In this document: positions 11,563 through 21,762 of the stretch, in pieces
Layout of the letters: each line of letters begins with the position of its first letter
Numbering within the stretch: position 1 is the first letter of the stretch
Assembly: GCA_026315105.1 (NCBI GenBank)
Contig: CM048745.1
Coordinates: 154,587,323-154,651,322, forward strand
DNA: 64,000 nucleotides
Origin: Locusta migratoria
Taxonomy: Eukaryota > Arthropoda > Insecta > Orthoptera > Acrididae
Direction: 5' to 3'
The notes under the pieces: generated by a model
What the model saw: only the letters and a program-made list of their open reading frames with translations
The model's database searches: none
What the model was told of the DNA's origin: nothing
Program-made: the position numbers and the translations under genes

Positions 11563-12735
11563 TTTTAGTTCACTCTACTGACGACAATGCTTCATAACGT
11601 AAATACCTCAACTGATCCCCTAATTGGTTTGACCAGTTTAGTTGCCAATAATTAATAAAGTCAAAAATTAACAGTAAACCTGTTGGTGTATTTCATTCTA
11701 CTTATAGGAAAATAGTTTGTTATTATTATTATATTCTTCTGGCCATTAAAATTGCTACACCAAGAAGATGACGTGCTACAGACGCGAAATTTAACCGACA
11801 GGAACAAGATGCTGTGATATGCTGTGACAACAGCATTCACAACAGGTTGGTGCTGGTGATGAAAGTTTCCAACCGATTTCTCATACACAAACAGCAGTTG
11901 ATCGACGTTGCCTGGTGAAACGTTGTTGTGATGCGTCGTGTGAGGAGGAGAAATGCGTACCATCACGTTTCCGACTTTGATAAAGGTCGCACTGTAGCCT
12001 ATCGCGATTGCGGTTTAACGTATACCGACATTGCTGCTCGCATTAGTCGCGATCCAATGACTGTTAGCAGAATATGGAATCGGTGGATCCCAAAGGCCTC
12101 GTATCACTAGCAGTCCAGATGACAGGCATCTTATCCGCATGGCTGTAACGGATCGTGCAGCAACGTCTCGATCGTTGAGTCAACAGATGGGGACGTTTGC
12201 AAGACAAGAACAGTCTACACGAATAGTTCGACGACGTTTGCAGCAGGATGGACTATCAGCTCGGAGATCATGGCTGCGGTTACCCTTGACGCTGCATCAC
12301 ACACAGGAGCGCCTGCGATAGTGTACGCAAACGACGAACCTGGATGCACGAATGGCAAAGTGTCATTTTTCCAGGTTCTGTTTACAGCATCATGATGGTC
12401 GCATCGGTGTTTGGCGACATCGCGGTGAACGCACATTGGACGCGTGTATTCGTCATCGCCATACTGGTGCGTCACCCGGTATGATGATATGGGGTGCATA
12501 TGGTTACATGTTTCGGACACCTCTTGTTCGCATCGACGGCACTTTGAACAGTGGTCGTTACGTTTCAGAGCCGTAGCTCTACCCTTCGTTCGATCCCTGC
12601 GAAAACTCATTTCAGCGGGATAATGCACGACGGCAGGTTGCAGGTCCTGTACGGGCCATTCTGGACAAGGAAAATGTTAAACTGCTGTCCTGGCCAGCAC
12701 ATTCTCCAGATCTCTCACCAATTGAAGACGTCTGG

Positions 12736-13262
12736 TGCCGCGGCGGAGCGGCCGAGCGCATTGAGGCGCTATGCTACTATGAGCGAGACCGTTCCGCGTC
12801 GGGGGTTCGAATCCCCCCTAGGGCATGGATGTTTGTGTCGTCTTTAGTATAAGCATATTCATAAGCTGGTTTTAGTGCGCCTCGGTTGCAGTGTGGTAGA
12901 GTACCAGACTACAAATCCAAAGGTCTGTCACTCTACGCTTCTTTCACCTCTGGCAGTATTGCTAATGTGAAAAGTACTTTGTAGCACCATTGTTCGGAAC
13001 CCACGTTAAACTGTATGTCTCCCTATAACTGGCTGGGTAAGTCAGTTCGAAGGTCGGAGGAAGGCAACGACATACCACCTCCAAAAAGGACCATGCCTAG
13101 TAAAGCACTGTGGTGTTCAAACCAATCTTCAGAATGTTAACTGCTTTACCTTTTTTAAGTAGTTTGTAAGTTTAGGGACTGACGACCCCGCAGTTAAGTC
13201 CCATAATCTTTAAAAACATTTGAACACTTTTTAAAAAATTCATTTATTTATTTATGTTTTAA
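12736..13262 (+). mobile_element. SINE type I (copy D), itself interrupted
   Basis: The head is at 12736-12865 (GCCGCGGCGGAGCGGCCGAG) and the tail at 13157-13230 (AAGTAGTTTGTAAGTTTAGG), split by a tRNA-Cys-like SINE. The target duplication is ACGTCTGGT at 12728-12736 and 13263-13271, inside the Tc1 transposase. Confidence 0.88.
12866..13156 (+). mobile_element. tRNA-Cys-like SINE, copy 1
   Basis: The head GCGCCTCGGTTGCAGTGTGG...GACTACAAATCCAAAGGTC resembles tRNA-Cys (GACTGCAGATC) with anticodon GCA changed to ACA. The body contains ACCTCTGGCAGTATT and GGTCGGAGGAAGGCAA and ends GACTGCTTTACCTT-like. The B-box is largely deleted here. It shares its full length with 13787-14106. Confidence 0.8.
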
Positions 13263-13541
13263 ACGTCTGGTCAATGGTGTCCGAGCAACTGGCTGGTCCC
13301 AATAAGCCAGTCACTACTCTTGATGAACTGTGGTATCGTGTTGAAGCTGGAAGGACATCTGTACCTGTACACACCATCCAAGCTCTGTTTGACTCAGTGC
13401 CCAGGCGTATCAAGGCCGTGATTACGGTCAGAGGAGGTTGTTCTGGGTACTGACTCTCAGGATCTATGGACCAAAATTGCGCGAAATTTGAATCACATGT
13501 CAGTTCTAGTATAATATATTTGTCCAATGAATACCCGTTTA

Positions 13542-13733
13542 TCAAATGTTCAAATGTCTGTAAATCTATCGGACCAAACTGTGTGGTAATCAGTCCGTAG
13601 TTTACAAACTACTTAAACCTAGGTAAACTAACCTACGGACAAACACACACACCCATGCCCCAGGGAGGACTCGAACCTCCACGGCGCGCTCCGCAGCGAG
13701 GTGCTTTAGACCGCTCTGGTACTCCATCGCGGC
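13542..13733 (-). mobile_element. SINE type II (copy E)
   Basis: Type II differs from type I by the link GGGGCATGGGTGTGTGTGTT and by the tail stem CGGACT...GGTCCG. Duplications CCCGTTTA lie at 13534-13541 and 13734-13741, inside the Tc1 3' end. Confidence 0.9.
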
Positions 13734-13786
13734 CCCGTTTACCATTGCATTTATTCCTGATGAAGCTATTTTAATAGCCAGTAGTG

Positions 13787-14106
13787 AAGTGCGCCTCGGT
13801 TGCACAGAGGTAGCGTGCCAGACTACAAATCCAAAGGTCGCGGGTTTGATCCCCGCCAGGTCCTAGGAGTTTTATCTGTCACTTTCCACTTCTTTCACCT
13901 CTGGCAGTATTACTCATGTGAAAAATACCGAGTACCACCGTGGTTCGGAACCCACGTTAAACTGTAGGTCCCCCTATAACTGGCTAGGTAAGTCAGTTCG
14001 AAGGTCGGAGGAAGGCAATGGTATACCACCTCCAAACATGAACATGCCTAGTAAAGCACTGTGGTGTTCAAACCAATCTTCGAATTGTTGACTGCTTTAC
14101 CTTTAG
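13787..14106 (+). mobile_element. tRNA-Cys-like SINE, copy 2
   Basis: A better preserved copy with GAGGTAGCGTGCC (A-box region) and GGGTTTGATCCCCGCC (B-box). It abuts the right end of the Tc1 element and ends at GACTGCTTTACCTT. Confidence 0.85.
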
Positions 14107-14763
14107 TGTATTGAGCGGTCGCAAATACCCGCGACTACAATATACGCGTCTATCACTGTGGTATCATTGCAGAGGGTAGTGGGAGCTAGTCGTCCCTAAA
14201 AAAAGTGGACCCTCCCTTACGCGAGACGCAACGGGCTGCTACGCAGCGCAGGCAATTGCACGCGTAAACGGCGCGGCTTACAGCGGCACCTGGTGGAAAC
14301 ACACCGCTTGGTGAGAACAGCGGTGTGGGGATTAAAACAGCGCCGCTTTGTATTGTGCTGGCCTTCCTGTTTACTGGCCGCGACTCTACTGCGCAGAGCG
14401 GCCTCTGTCACACACACAACACTGGCGCAGTCTTTTTGCTGCATACTTGCGCGTAACCTCCCTGCCTCCACTGCATACCCAGCACCCTGCATTTGCGCTT
14501 CTCTCTTCATTATCATCATCGCCGCTGCAGCTGCTACAAGTAAATCAACACAAGTGTCACACAACGATTTTCTGGAATTTGGATACGTTATTATACATGG
14601 AGAATCTAAGGGACATGGTTACTTTTTTATTTATTTATTTTAGCGGCGAGAAACATATTTAATGGGTGAAACGGTCCCTCCAAAATGGGGACTAAAATGG
14701 AAAAATTGCGACAACTTAGAGATTATATAAAGAACTCATTGTTCGATGGGGCGTTATATAATT
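14107..14763. other. Unassigned spacer
   Basis: Overlapping 104-123 residue frames on both strands at 14217-14660 show no recognisable domain and are low-complexity (Ala/Ser-rich). I see no gene. Confidence 0.4.
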
Positions 14764-15829
14764 GTTTAATAATGATTTTGCAGCTAAGATCGCATTTTTC
14801 ATTTCTTATGTTACCGGCGCTGAAGATGAACATTAACAACAGCAAAACTAGGTTAATGGAGTGCAGTCTAAGAAAATCAGGTGATGCTCAAGCAATTAGA
14901 CTGGGTAACGAAGCAATAAAGGAGGTAGATGAGTTTTGTTACTTGGGCAGTAAAATAACAAATGATGGCCGCAGTACAGAGGATATAAAATGCAGAATGG
15001 CAATGGGGAGAAAAGCATTCTTGAAAAAGAGAAATTTGCTAACATCGAATATTGATTTAAGCCTAAGGAAGTCCTTTCTGAAGGCAATTGTATGGAGTGT
15101 TGCCTTGTATGGGAGTGAAACATGGACGATAAACAGTGCGGACAGGAAGAGGATTGAGGCTTTTGAAATATGGTGCTACAGAAGAATACTGAAGAGTAGG
15201 TGGGTGTTTCGCGTAACTAATGAGGAGGTACTGAACAGAATTGGGGAGAAAAGAAATTTCTGGCATACCTTGACTAAAAGAAGGGATAGATTGGTAGGAC
15301 ACATTCTTAGACATCAAGGAATTTTGAATTTAGCGTTGGAGGGAAGTGTGTGGGGAACAAATCGCAGGGGAAGACCAAGAGATGGATACAGTAAGCAGAT
15401 TCAAATGGATGTAGGTTGCCGTTCTTTTGTGGAGATGAAGAGGCTTGCTCAGGATAGGGTATTGTGGAGAGCTGCATCAAACCAGTCTCCGCACTGAAGA
15501 CCACAAAAACAACAACAACAACATATGTTACCGGTTTCGGCGTGCTCGACGCCATCTTCAGACCCTTGTTATACTGGACTTCAATTAATATTGAACTTAG
15601 ACTTTGAAGTACCTCGCTTCAGAACCATTAGAAGATGGATGTATATATTTTATTTGTGACTAGAAATTTTATGTTTGGTAACGCCTCAACCTGGATATAC
15701 TCTTTTAGTATGTAAAAAATTTTGTGAAGTTATGTAAAATACGACAGGTCTGAAGATGGCGTCGAGCACGCCGGAAACGGTAACATAATAAATGAAAAAT
15801 GCGATCTTGGCTGCAAAATCATTATTAAA
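14764..15829. mobile_element. Inverted-repeat element, family T, copy 1 (split by a LINE)
   Basis: The left arm (14764-14817 plus 15535-15562) and right arm (15747-15829) are inverted copies: AAGATCGCATTTTTCATTT, TTACCGGTTTCGGCGTGCTC, GACGCCATCTTCAGACC. The interior at 15595-15745 matches the arms of the palindrome at 33704-34163. No coding sequence of its own. Confidence 0.8.
14818..15523 (+). pseudogene. RTE-like LINE, 5'-truncated insertion
   Basis: Perfect 11-bp duplications TATGTTACCGG (14807-14817, 15524-15534) bound the insert, which ends in an AACAACAAC tail, as in target-primed reverse transcription. The frame (about 14824-15497) is the C-terminal part of a LINE ORF2: a LGSKITNDGRS block, YGSETWTIN, and KRRDRLVGHILRH...GRPR...MKRLAQDRVLWRAASNQS. 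The RT active site and endonuclease are missing, so it was dead on arrival. The frame itself has no stop, indicating a fairly recent insertion. Three related fragments lie at 42.8, 45.6 and 58.5 kb. Confidence 0.92.
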
Positions 15830-16299
15830 CTTAGAGATTAGTGAAACGATTTTAATTATTTTTGGTATGAAGTTATCTTTTCAATAGAGACGAAAATCGG
15901 TCTACATGTATTGGAGGGGGAGCGAAAGTTATAGAGCCAACTACCCCGATTGAGAACAATTTTTGGCTACAAGTGTGAGTATTGAGTATTTTGTAAGCTG
16001 TCATGTTTTTAACTTATGTATTTTTTTATATAGTGACTAAGTGCAATGTTGCACTTGTTAAAAAAAAATTGGGTATGAAATAACGAGACGACCAGATTAT
16101 AACATATACGTGACCAGATGATGGTGACACAGTGCACCGAAACCGGTCGTCATTTAATGAATTGTTAGTGTGCTATCTTGGCTTGTCATTTTGAAAACAA
16201 TAAAACGATTAGATCGCCTTGGATTTCACTCTGTCAAATAGTGATGTCAAAAGTGGTAAAATATAGGGAGCGGAGAGTTATATTCAATTTGTACAAAAA
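15830..16299. other. Spacer with a GATGATGG...CCGAAACCGG motif
   Basis: At 16112-16150 the sequence CCAGATGATGGTGACACAGT is followed by GCACCGAAACCGGT, the core motif shared with family T. A short hairpin AAGTGCAATGTTGCACTT lies near 16038. No gene seen. Confidence 0.5.
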
Positions 16300-16470
16300 C
16301 CAGTCAGCAGTGCATTAGATGAACGCAGCGTTTGGGAAGGGAATAAGACAGAGTTGTAGCCTTTCCCCAATGTTATTCAATATTTAAATTGCGAAAGCTG
16401 TGAAGGAAGGCATGGCGAGATTTGGAAAGGGAATTAAAGTTCAGGGAGAAGAAATAAAAACGAAATATTC
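16300..16470 (+). pseudogene. LINE reverse transcriptase fragment
   Basis: A plus frame reads GKGIRQSCSLSPMLFNI then stop, AKAVKEGMARFGKGIKVQGEEIKT, matching the motif around RT domain 4 (GVRQGCSLSP) of the RTE-like LINE at 45.6 kb. It is a short relic with a stop. Confidence 0.7.
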
Positions 16471-16481
16471 AAAAGAAAGTT

Positions 16482-16537
16482 TCACTCTGCAGCGGAGTGT
16501 ACGCTGAAATGAAACTTCCTGGCAGAATAAAATTGTG
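16482..16537 (-). mobile_element. SINE3 3'-end fragment
   Basis: A minus-strand copy of the SINE3 terminus (reverse complement of CTGCCAGGAAGTTTCAT...GAGTGAAA), cut exactly where SINE F begins. Confidence 0.75.
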
Positions 16538-16738
16538 TGGCCGCGGCGGAGCGGCCGAGCGCATTGAGGCCCTAAGCTGCGATGCGCGAGGCCGTTCCCG
16601 GTCGGGGGTTCGATTCCTTCCTCGGGCATGGATATTTGTGCCGCCCTTAGTATTAGCTAGTTAATTAGTAGTTTGTAAGTTTAGGGACTGATGACCGCGT
16701 AGTTAAGTCCCATAAGCTCTACAAAGATTTGAACATTT
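16538..16738 (+). mobile_element. SINE type I (copy F)
   Basis: The head is GGCCGCGGCGGAGCGGCCGA; the B-box is GGGTTCGATTCC and the tail stem-loop is intact. No clear target duplication is visible because it abuts the SINE3 fragment. Confidence 0.85.
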
Positions 16739-17300
16739 GAAGACACATCCAGTCAAAAGTGAACGAAATCATATTATAACTACTAACATTGTTTCAAAGA
16801 AGTTTTGCAAAATAAACAAGTTTTCAAGAAATAAAATAAACATGAAAATTCAATACCTGATTTTTTTATGTTTCACACTTAATCATATGGTATTTATTAT
16901 AATAAAAAATTTCTTACAGTGAGACTAATATTTGTTAGTACTATTCAGAGTTTCTTATGTTTTTTACATATGTACTTGCATCTGCCTTTTCTCCATTACT
17001 ATCTTACCTATGTGTGACTGATCAGGACAGTGTGCGAATCATTCGCACGGGTCAACTAGTAGTTATTAATTACTTAAGTGTGACCTGTCTTGTGGCGTAA
17101 AGTCAGCGCCACACGCCAGACGTAAGAGAACGATCGTGGAGAAGGCAGCGATCGACCGAAAGCCAATCGCAAGCAGGCGACGCGCATCCTGGAGGGAGCA
17201 ACCGAAGATGCGCGCCCTCTACAAGCGGCTGTATCTAGGCCGACATACGTCTGGACGCTCGGCAGTTACTAGTCATAACTCAGGCAGTTACTAAGAAGTT
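16739..17300. other. No gene recognised
   Basis: AT-rich to 17000, then mixed sequence with a small inverted repeat GTGCGAATCATTCGCAC at 17032-17048. No coding signature. Confidence 0.4.
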
Positions 17301-18060
17301 AAGTACTTAGGCTCGAACATACAGAAATACACGAAAATCGTATGATAGATAATGTAAAGATCCCTTATTGCACTAGTGATACTCCCGCTTCTGCAAAACT
17401 CTGCAGTCGCCCATTAGAGGCCTCTGCGTGTGCCATGCCGCATTGCACTTTGACCTGCCGGTACGCCAGCAGTGACGGTGCAGTGTGCCTCTGAAGTTGC
17501 GCTTTGTGACGTTATTTGTGTGGTGTAGTGTCGGATGGATCGGCGATTTGTAATCAATCCTGCTAATATAGGCTGACTGGTTGAGGTGAAGTTACGAAGA
17601 AACCTTCTTCGTGTAGATGGTTTTGGTGTAGAATATGAATCATTCGCATGTTACCTATTATCATCTATTACAGTGTTACTAATCTATGCTCATATTTCTG
17701 CACTGTAATGGATACCAGAAAACATGTGAATGATTCTTCTTCTACACCAAGACCGTATTCACGAAGAAGGGCTCTTCGGAATTCCATTTCAACCAATTGC
17801 AATACATTAGCAGGATTGATTACCAATCGCCAATCCATCTGACGCTTCACTACACAAAGCGCAACTTCAGAGGCACACTGCACCGTCACTACTGGCGTAC
17901 CGTCAGGTCAAAGTGCAATGCGGCATGGCACACGCAGAGGCCTCTAATGGGCGACTGCAGAGTTTTGCAGATGCGGGAGTATCACTAGTGTAATAAGGGA
18001 TCTTTACATTATCTCTCATACGATTTTGGTGTATTTCTGTTTGTTCGAGCCTAAGTACTT
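17301..18060. repeat. Foldback element with about 345-bp arms
   Basis: The left arm (17301-17652) and right arm (17721-18060) are inverted copies along their whole length. Examples: AAGTACTTAGGCTCGAACAT against ATGTTCGAGCCTAAGTACTT-like (one mismatch); CCTCTGCGTGTGCCATGCCG against its complement at 17925. About 70 bp of spacer, itself partly paired (ATTACAGTG / CACTGTAAT), forms the centre. Small frames inside do not match between arms. Probably a non-autonomous foldback transposon or an inverted duplication; SINE G inserted just outside. Confidence 0.85.
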
Positions 18061-18067
18061 TCCTTGT

Positions 18068-18259
18068 TCAAAATTTTCAAATGTTTGTATAGCTTATGGG
18101 ACTTAACTACGGGGTCATCAGTCCCTAAACTTACAAACTACTTATGAACTACTTACGAACTAGGTCGGCACAAATATCCATGCCCGAGGGGAGATTCGAA
18201 CCCCCGACCGTAGTGGCCGTGCAGACCGTGACTGGACGGCCTCAGTCCCCTCGGCCGGC
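18068..18259 (-). mobile_element. SINE type I (copy G)
   Basis: Perfect 12-bp duplications TACTTTCCTTGT at 18056-18067 and 18260-18271. The very head (GGCCACCGCGG on this strand) is deleted. Confidence 0.9.
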
Positions 18260-18271
18260 TACTTTCCTTGT

Positions 18272-18799
18272 AAGTCAAAACGCGGCTACGAACTTAGCAG
18301 TCAGTAGGTCTCAGCGCAGATACCATAATACGGACAACGCCGCGAGAAGAGAGAAGAAACAGACATATGTTCTAAAGCTGAGTATTATAATTTTCAGTCA
18401 ATAAAACTTGTATTATTAATCTGAATGGTTGTTACAGTTGACATCGATTCCTGCACCAGTACCTTTCCTGACAACTAGACCGGGACGAGTGTGAAACAGC
18501 GAAAGGCGATGAGGTCACAACAAACTGTTAGTCCGTACAACAGTGTAGGTGCCTACCAGTTAGCTCCTCGGTTTGCGGATGCCCCAGGTGAGTTTATCGT
18601 CGAGCGCTGTCATGCAGCGTGAGTGTGCATGTAATGTGGCACATGGTGGGTGCCGCTGACTTCGGCAGGAGGAGCTGCCAGTCAGCGCAACCAGAGCCTG
18701 GCTACTGGACACCTCGCGCGTGCCTGGCCGTGACGTGACGTGACAGCTGCTGACAGCGCGGCGCGTGGAACGTCAGCACAGCTGATTAACACTACAAGT
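18272..18799. other. No gene recognised
   Basis: GC-rich from 18560; no domain, repeat or RNA recognised. Confidence 0.35.
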
Positions 18800-19010
18800 C
18801 TCCACTCAGCGCGCACACACAACGCCGCCTAGACTCAAGGCATGTGCGCTACCTGCCAGGAGTAGTCATAACACAGGCAAACTATTTCTCTTATGTAGCC
18901 TTATGATGAGCTGGGGAATGCGTGCACGTTGCACACACCGTTTCAGAATATTTTAAACGTTTTTACGTGATTCACAGACAAATTTGTTTTGGTATAAGAT
19001 ATTTATGAAC
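18800..19010 (-). repeat. Left arm of a 2.7-kb inverted repeat
   Basis: This is the reverse complement of 21245-21490. Landmarks are GTAGTCATAACACAGGCAAA (18864), ATGCGTGCACGTTGCACACA and the GGTATAAGATATTTATGA end. A third copy is at 60125-60830. The paired arms enclose the tandem repeat and mariner between them. Confidence 0.75.
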
Positions 19011-19013
19011 TAC

Positions 19014-19938
19014 TAGCTGAACCCCCGCTGCTTCGCATGCTTAGGCTGGTTGCTCTGCACCAGTTGTTTCTTTTTAATCCTGATGAAGAATCCATATCTT
19101 AAGTTTCGTAGTTATGGCTTGAAATTTGAGTTAACACACCATATTTTTGAAAATCAATTTTTTGCGTCCTCTATTTTACCCCCTTATTGGTTGAATTTCA
19201 AAAAATGCCGCAACACGTGTCTTTTAAATTCAAATCCCGAATCCAAATCCGAAAATTTGTAGTTATAACTTCAAAATTGGCTAAATAGCAACATATTTTC
19301 GAAAAACATTCCCTCTGCAATTTCACCCCGTTGATGGTTGAATTTCCAAAAATACCGAAACACGTATTTTTTAACGTCTAACCAACTATACAAATATCAA
19401 TTTTTGCAGCTCTAGCTTAAAAATTGTCTTGATAACAATGTGTTTTCAAAAAGAATTTTAGATGATCTCTTTTACCCCCTTAGTTTTTGAATTTCCAAAA
19501 ATACCGAAACTCGTGTCTTTTTAATCCTGACCAAGATTCCATATCCGAAGTGTCATAGTTGTAGCTTAAAATTTGAGTTAACGGCAATATATTTTTGAAA
19601 ATCAATTTTTGCGTCACCTATTTTACACCATTAATTGTCGAATATCAAAAAATGCCGAAACACGTGTCTTTTAAATTCGAACCCTGAATTGAAATCCTAA
19701 ATTTTGTAGTTCTAGCTTCAAAATTGCCTAAGTAGATACGTATTTGCAAAAAACTTTTCATCCCCTATTTCACTCCCTTACGGACGGAATATCGAAAAAT
19801 CGCTTCTTAAATGACGCCTACAGAGTAAGATCAACATCCTCCACAAATTTCAAGTTTATATCTTGTGGTTTGGGCTGGGTGGTGATGAGTCAGTCAGTCA
19901 GTCAGTCAGTCAATCGGGACACTTCCTTCTATATATAG
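19014..19938 (+). repeat. Element with degenerate tandem repeat of about 155-170 bp
   Basis: The head TACTAGCTGAACCCCCGCTG is followed by about four to five degenerate units, each with GAATTTCCAAAAATACCGAA, ACACGTGTCTTTTAAATTC and TTGTAGTTxTAGCTTxAAAATT (for example 19190, 19345, 19490, 19640). The end has (CAGT)n at 19890-19912 and ATATATAGAGATTAG. This head/tail combination is a familiar dispersed non-coding repeat in insects. No protein. Confidence 0.7.
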
Positions 19939-19951
19939 AGATTAGTAAAAC

Positions 19952-21252
19952 ACGAGGGTAAGACAAATATTATCCGCAACTTAGTTATATTTTTGTTTAT
20001 GTTCGTAGTACTGTCGTTTTACGTTGGTGACGCATGCTTTGTTTATTTGTTGTTATATCTTTGCAATTTTCAAGCTGCTACGTTAGTTTCGTTGTCGCTG
20101 CCGTGCCGTTAATCATGGCTGCTCCGCTGTCTATTTGCACCAAAGAAGAGCAACGTTCAGTGATACGTTTTTTGTGGGCGGAAGGTGTATCAGGGGGCGA
20201 AATTCATAGAAGACTTTCAGTACAGTACGGGAGCAGTGTTTTGCCACAACCAACTGTGTACGAGTGGATTGAAAACTTCCGAAATGCTCGCACGAATGTT
20301 AAGCACGATGAAGGAGCCGGACGACCGTTTACCGCCACAAATGAAGAAACCATTGAGCGATTACGTGAAATTATTCTCTTAGACAGACGATCAACTATTG
20401 ATGAAGTGGCTCATCGTCTTCAAATTAGTCATGGTTCTTCCTACGAAATTATTCACAATAGACTTGGGTTTCGTAAAGTTTGTGCAAGATGGGTCCCAAA
20501 ACAACTCACACAGTTGTATAAGCAAACGCGCCTCGACATCTGCAAAAAACATTTGGATCGCTATGGTAACGAAGACAACAACGTCTTAGACAGAATCATT
20601 ACTGGTGACGAAACATGGATCCATCATTACGAGCTGGAGAGTAAACGGCAGAGTATGGAATGGAAACATCCAAATTCGCCGTGCAAGAAAAAGTTCAAGA
20701 CCCAACCGTCCGCAGGAAAACTGATGCTTACGGTTTCTTGGGATGCACGAGGTACTATACTGGAACATTATGGTGAAAGGGACACAACAATAAACAGTGT
20801 ACGTTACATTGAGAAGCTTACTGAGAGGCTAAAGCCTGCAATTCGAAGCAAACGCCGAGGATTGCTGTCAGAAGGTGTTGTGTTGTTGCACGACAACGCC
20901 CATCCGCATACTGCTGTCCACACTGCTGAAACGCTCCAGAAATTCAAATTCGAAGTACTGCATCATCCTCCATATAGTCATGATCTTGCCCCTTCTGACT
21001 ATTACTTGTTTGGTCCACTCAAACAGGCATTAGGGGGCCGTCGATTTGACTGGGACGAAGCGGTGCATTCCTGGCTCGCAGCTCAACCGAAAACCTTTTT
21101 TTATGAGGGCATAAGGAAGCTTGTAGAGCGATGGACGAAATGCATTGAAAAACAAGGAGACTATGTCGAAAAATAATGTTCTTGTAAGTTTCGTATTTTA
21201 TTACAATAAAATTTTATAACTACTTTGCGGGTAATAATTGACTTACCCTCGT
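19952..21252 (+). mobile_element. Mariner transposon, apparently complete
   Basis: The terminal inverted repeats are about 27 bp: ACGAGGGTAAGACAAATATT at 19952 and its partner ending TTGACTTACCCTCGT at 21252, with three or four mismatches. The 1.3-kb length is typical of mariner. The right end is followed by A of a TA target; the left-flanking TA is not clean. It carries the intact transposase. Confidence 0.88.
20115..21176 (+). CDS. Mariner (DD34D) transposase, intact reading frame
   Basis: A 353-residue protein, close to the family's usual 345-350. I chose the ATG at 20115 (MAAPLSICTKEEQRS), not the upstream in-frame ATG at 20034, because mariner proteins start just before the first helix-turn-helix. 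The N-terminal HTH pair is at about residues 10-115 with WVPKQLT following (about 140-146). The catalytic triad is visible: Asp in TGDETWIHHY (about 177), Asp in LLHDNAHPHT (about 268), and Asp in LAPSDYYLF exactly 34 residues between the second and third, the DD34D signature. The C-terminus is GIRKLVERWTKCIEKQGDYV. The protein cuts and pastes its own element at TA. One unusual point: YSHDLAPSD where YSPDLAPSD is typical. No stop or frameshift seen; activity is unproven. Confidence 0.92.
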   Translation: MAAPLSICTKEEQRSVIRFLWAEGVSGGEIHRRLSVQYGSSVLPQPTVYEWIENFRNARTNVKHDEGAGRPFTATNEETIERLREIILLDRRSTIDEVAHRLQISHGSSYEIIHNRLGFRKVCARWVPKQLTQLYKQTRLDICKKHLDRYGNEDNNVLDRIITGDETWIHHYELESKRQSMEWKHPNSPCKKKFKTQPSAGKLMLTVSWDARGTILEHYGERDTTINSVRYIEKLTERLKPAIRSKRRGLLSEGVVLLHDNAHPHTAVHTAETLQKFKFEVLHHPPYSHDLAPSDYYLFGPLKQALGGRRFDWDEAVHSWLAAQPKTFFYEGIRKLVERWTKCIEKQGDYVEK

Positions 21253-21490
21253 ATATTACCGATATTCGAATCGGATGATTCATATTAGGCATTTTGTCTC
21301 ATAACAGCAAAAACCTGCAAGGAGAATCACATTGATAAAGCGAAAAACAGTCTGAAACACAGCGTGCAACGTGCACGTATTCCCAAACTCAGCACAACGC
21401 TGCGTAAGGCAAATAGTTTGCTTGTGTTATGACTACTCTTAGCAGGCAGCGCACAGGCATTGTTAGGTGGCGTTGGTACACAAGTGTCCA
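21245..21490 (+). repeat. Right arm of the 2.7-kb inverted repeat
   Basis: Inverted relative to 18800-19010 (GTTATGACTACTCTTAGCAG, AACGTGCACGTATTCCC). It starts right at the mariner's end and matches 60125-60830 directly. Confidence 0.75.
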
Positions 21491-21762
21491 CACACACAAA
21501 TCACAATTCACTGACAGAAACTACACTGGTCAAAACAACCAGAGCATCACTTACGGTATCTAGGTTCTGAAGCATTGTCATCGGCAGAATGAACTAAAAT
21601 GGTTCGAAGTTTTTCTGTCAGTTCTGCGGAGTGGAGACAACATTACAGCAGCCGAAATAGTGGCAATTATACAATAAGGCTGTAGAGAGGGTTGGTGTTG
21701 ACTTGTGTTTACGAAACGTATCACACAACCAAATGGGTTCACACAGTGCAATGAGCAGGCAG

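Larger units (their letters stand above)
11931..13453 (+). pseudogene. Tc1-like transposase pseudogene
   Basis: The start region reads MRRVRRRNAYHHVSDFDKGR, then a paired helix-turn-helix (DCGLTYTDIAARISRDPMTV...WNRW). Further on come HDGRIGVWRHRGERTLD, FxxDNARPHVA-equivalent sequence with a frameshift near 12620, and the LLSWPAHSPDLSPIE motif at about 12683-12724. The frame resumes after SINE D with W-SMVSEQLAG...YRVEAG...RIKAVITVRGGCSGY and a stop at 13451-13453. Several stops and frameshifts, plus the SINE insertion inside the catalytic domain, make it dead. A deletion of about 30 bp after NRW removes part of the linker. Confidence 0.88.
11739..13783 (+). mobile_element. Tc1-family transposon with nested SINEs
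   Basis: The left end CTGGCCATTAAAATTGCTAC and the degraded right end (CTATTTTAATAGCCAG, ending 13781) are Tc1-type inverted repeats. A transposase relic lies between. Three later insertions are nested: SINE D (12736 to about 13262) with a tRNA-Cys-like SINE inside it, and SINE E (13542-13733). Without the guests the element would be about 1.3 kb, a normal Tc1 size. Confidence 0.88.

Noticed and set aside
14217..14662. Overlapping 104-116 residue open frames on both strands
   Set aside because: No domain, low-complexity composition, and mutually overlapping frames; expected by chance in GC-rich spacer.
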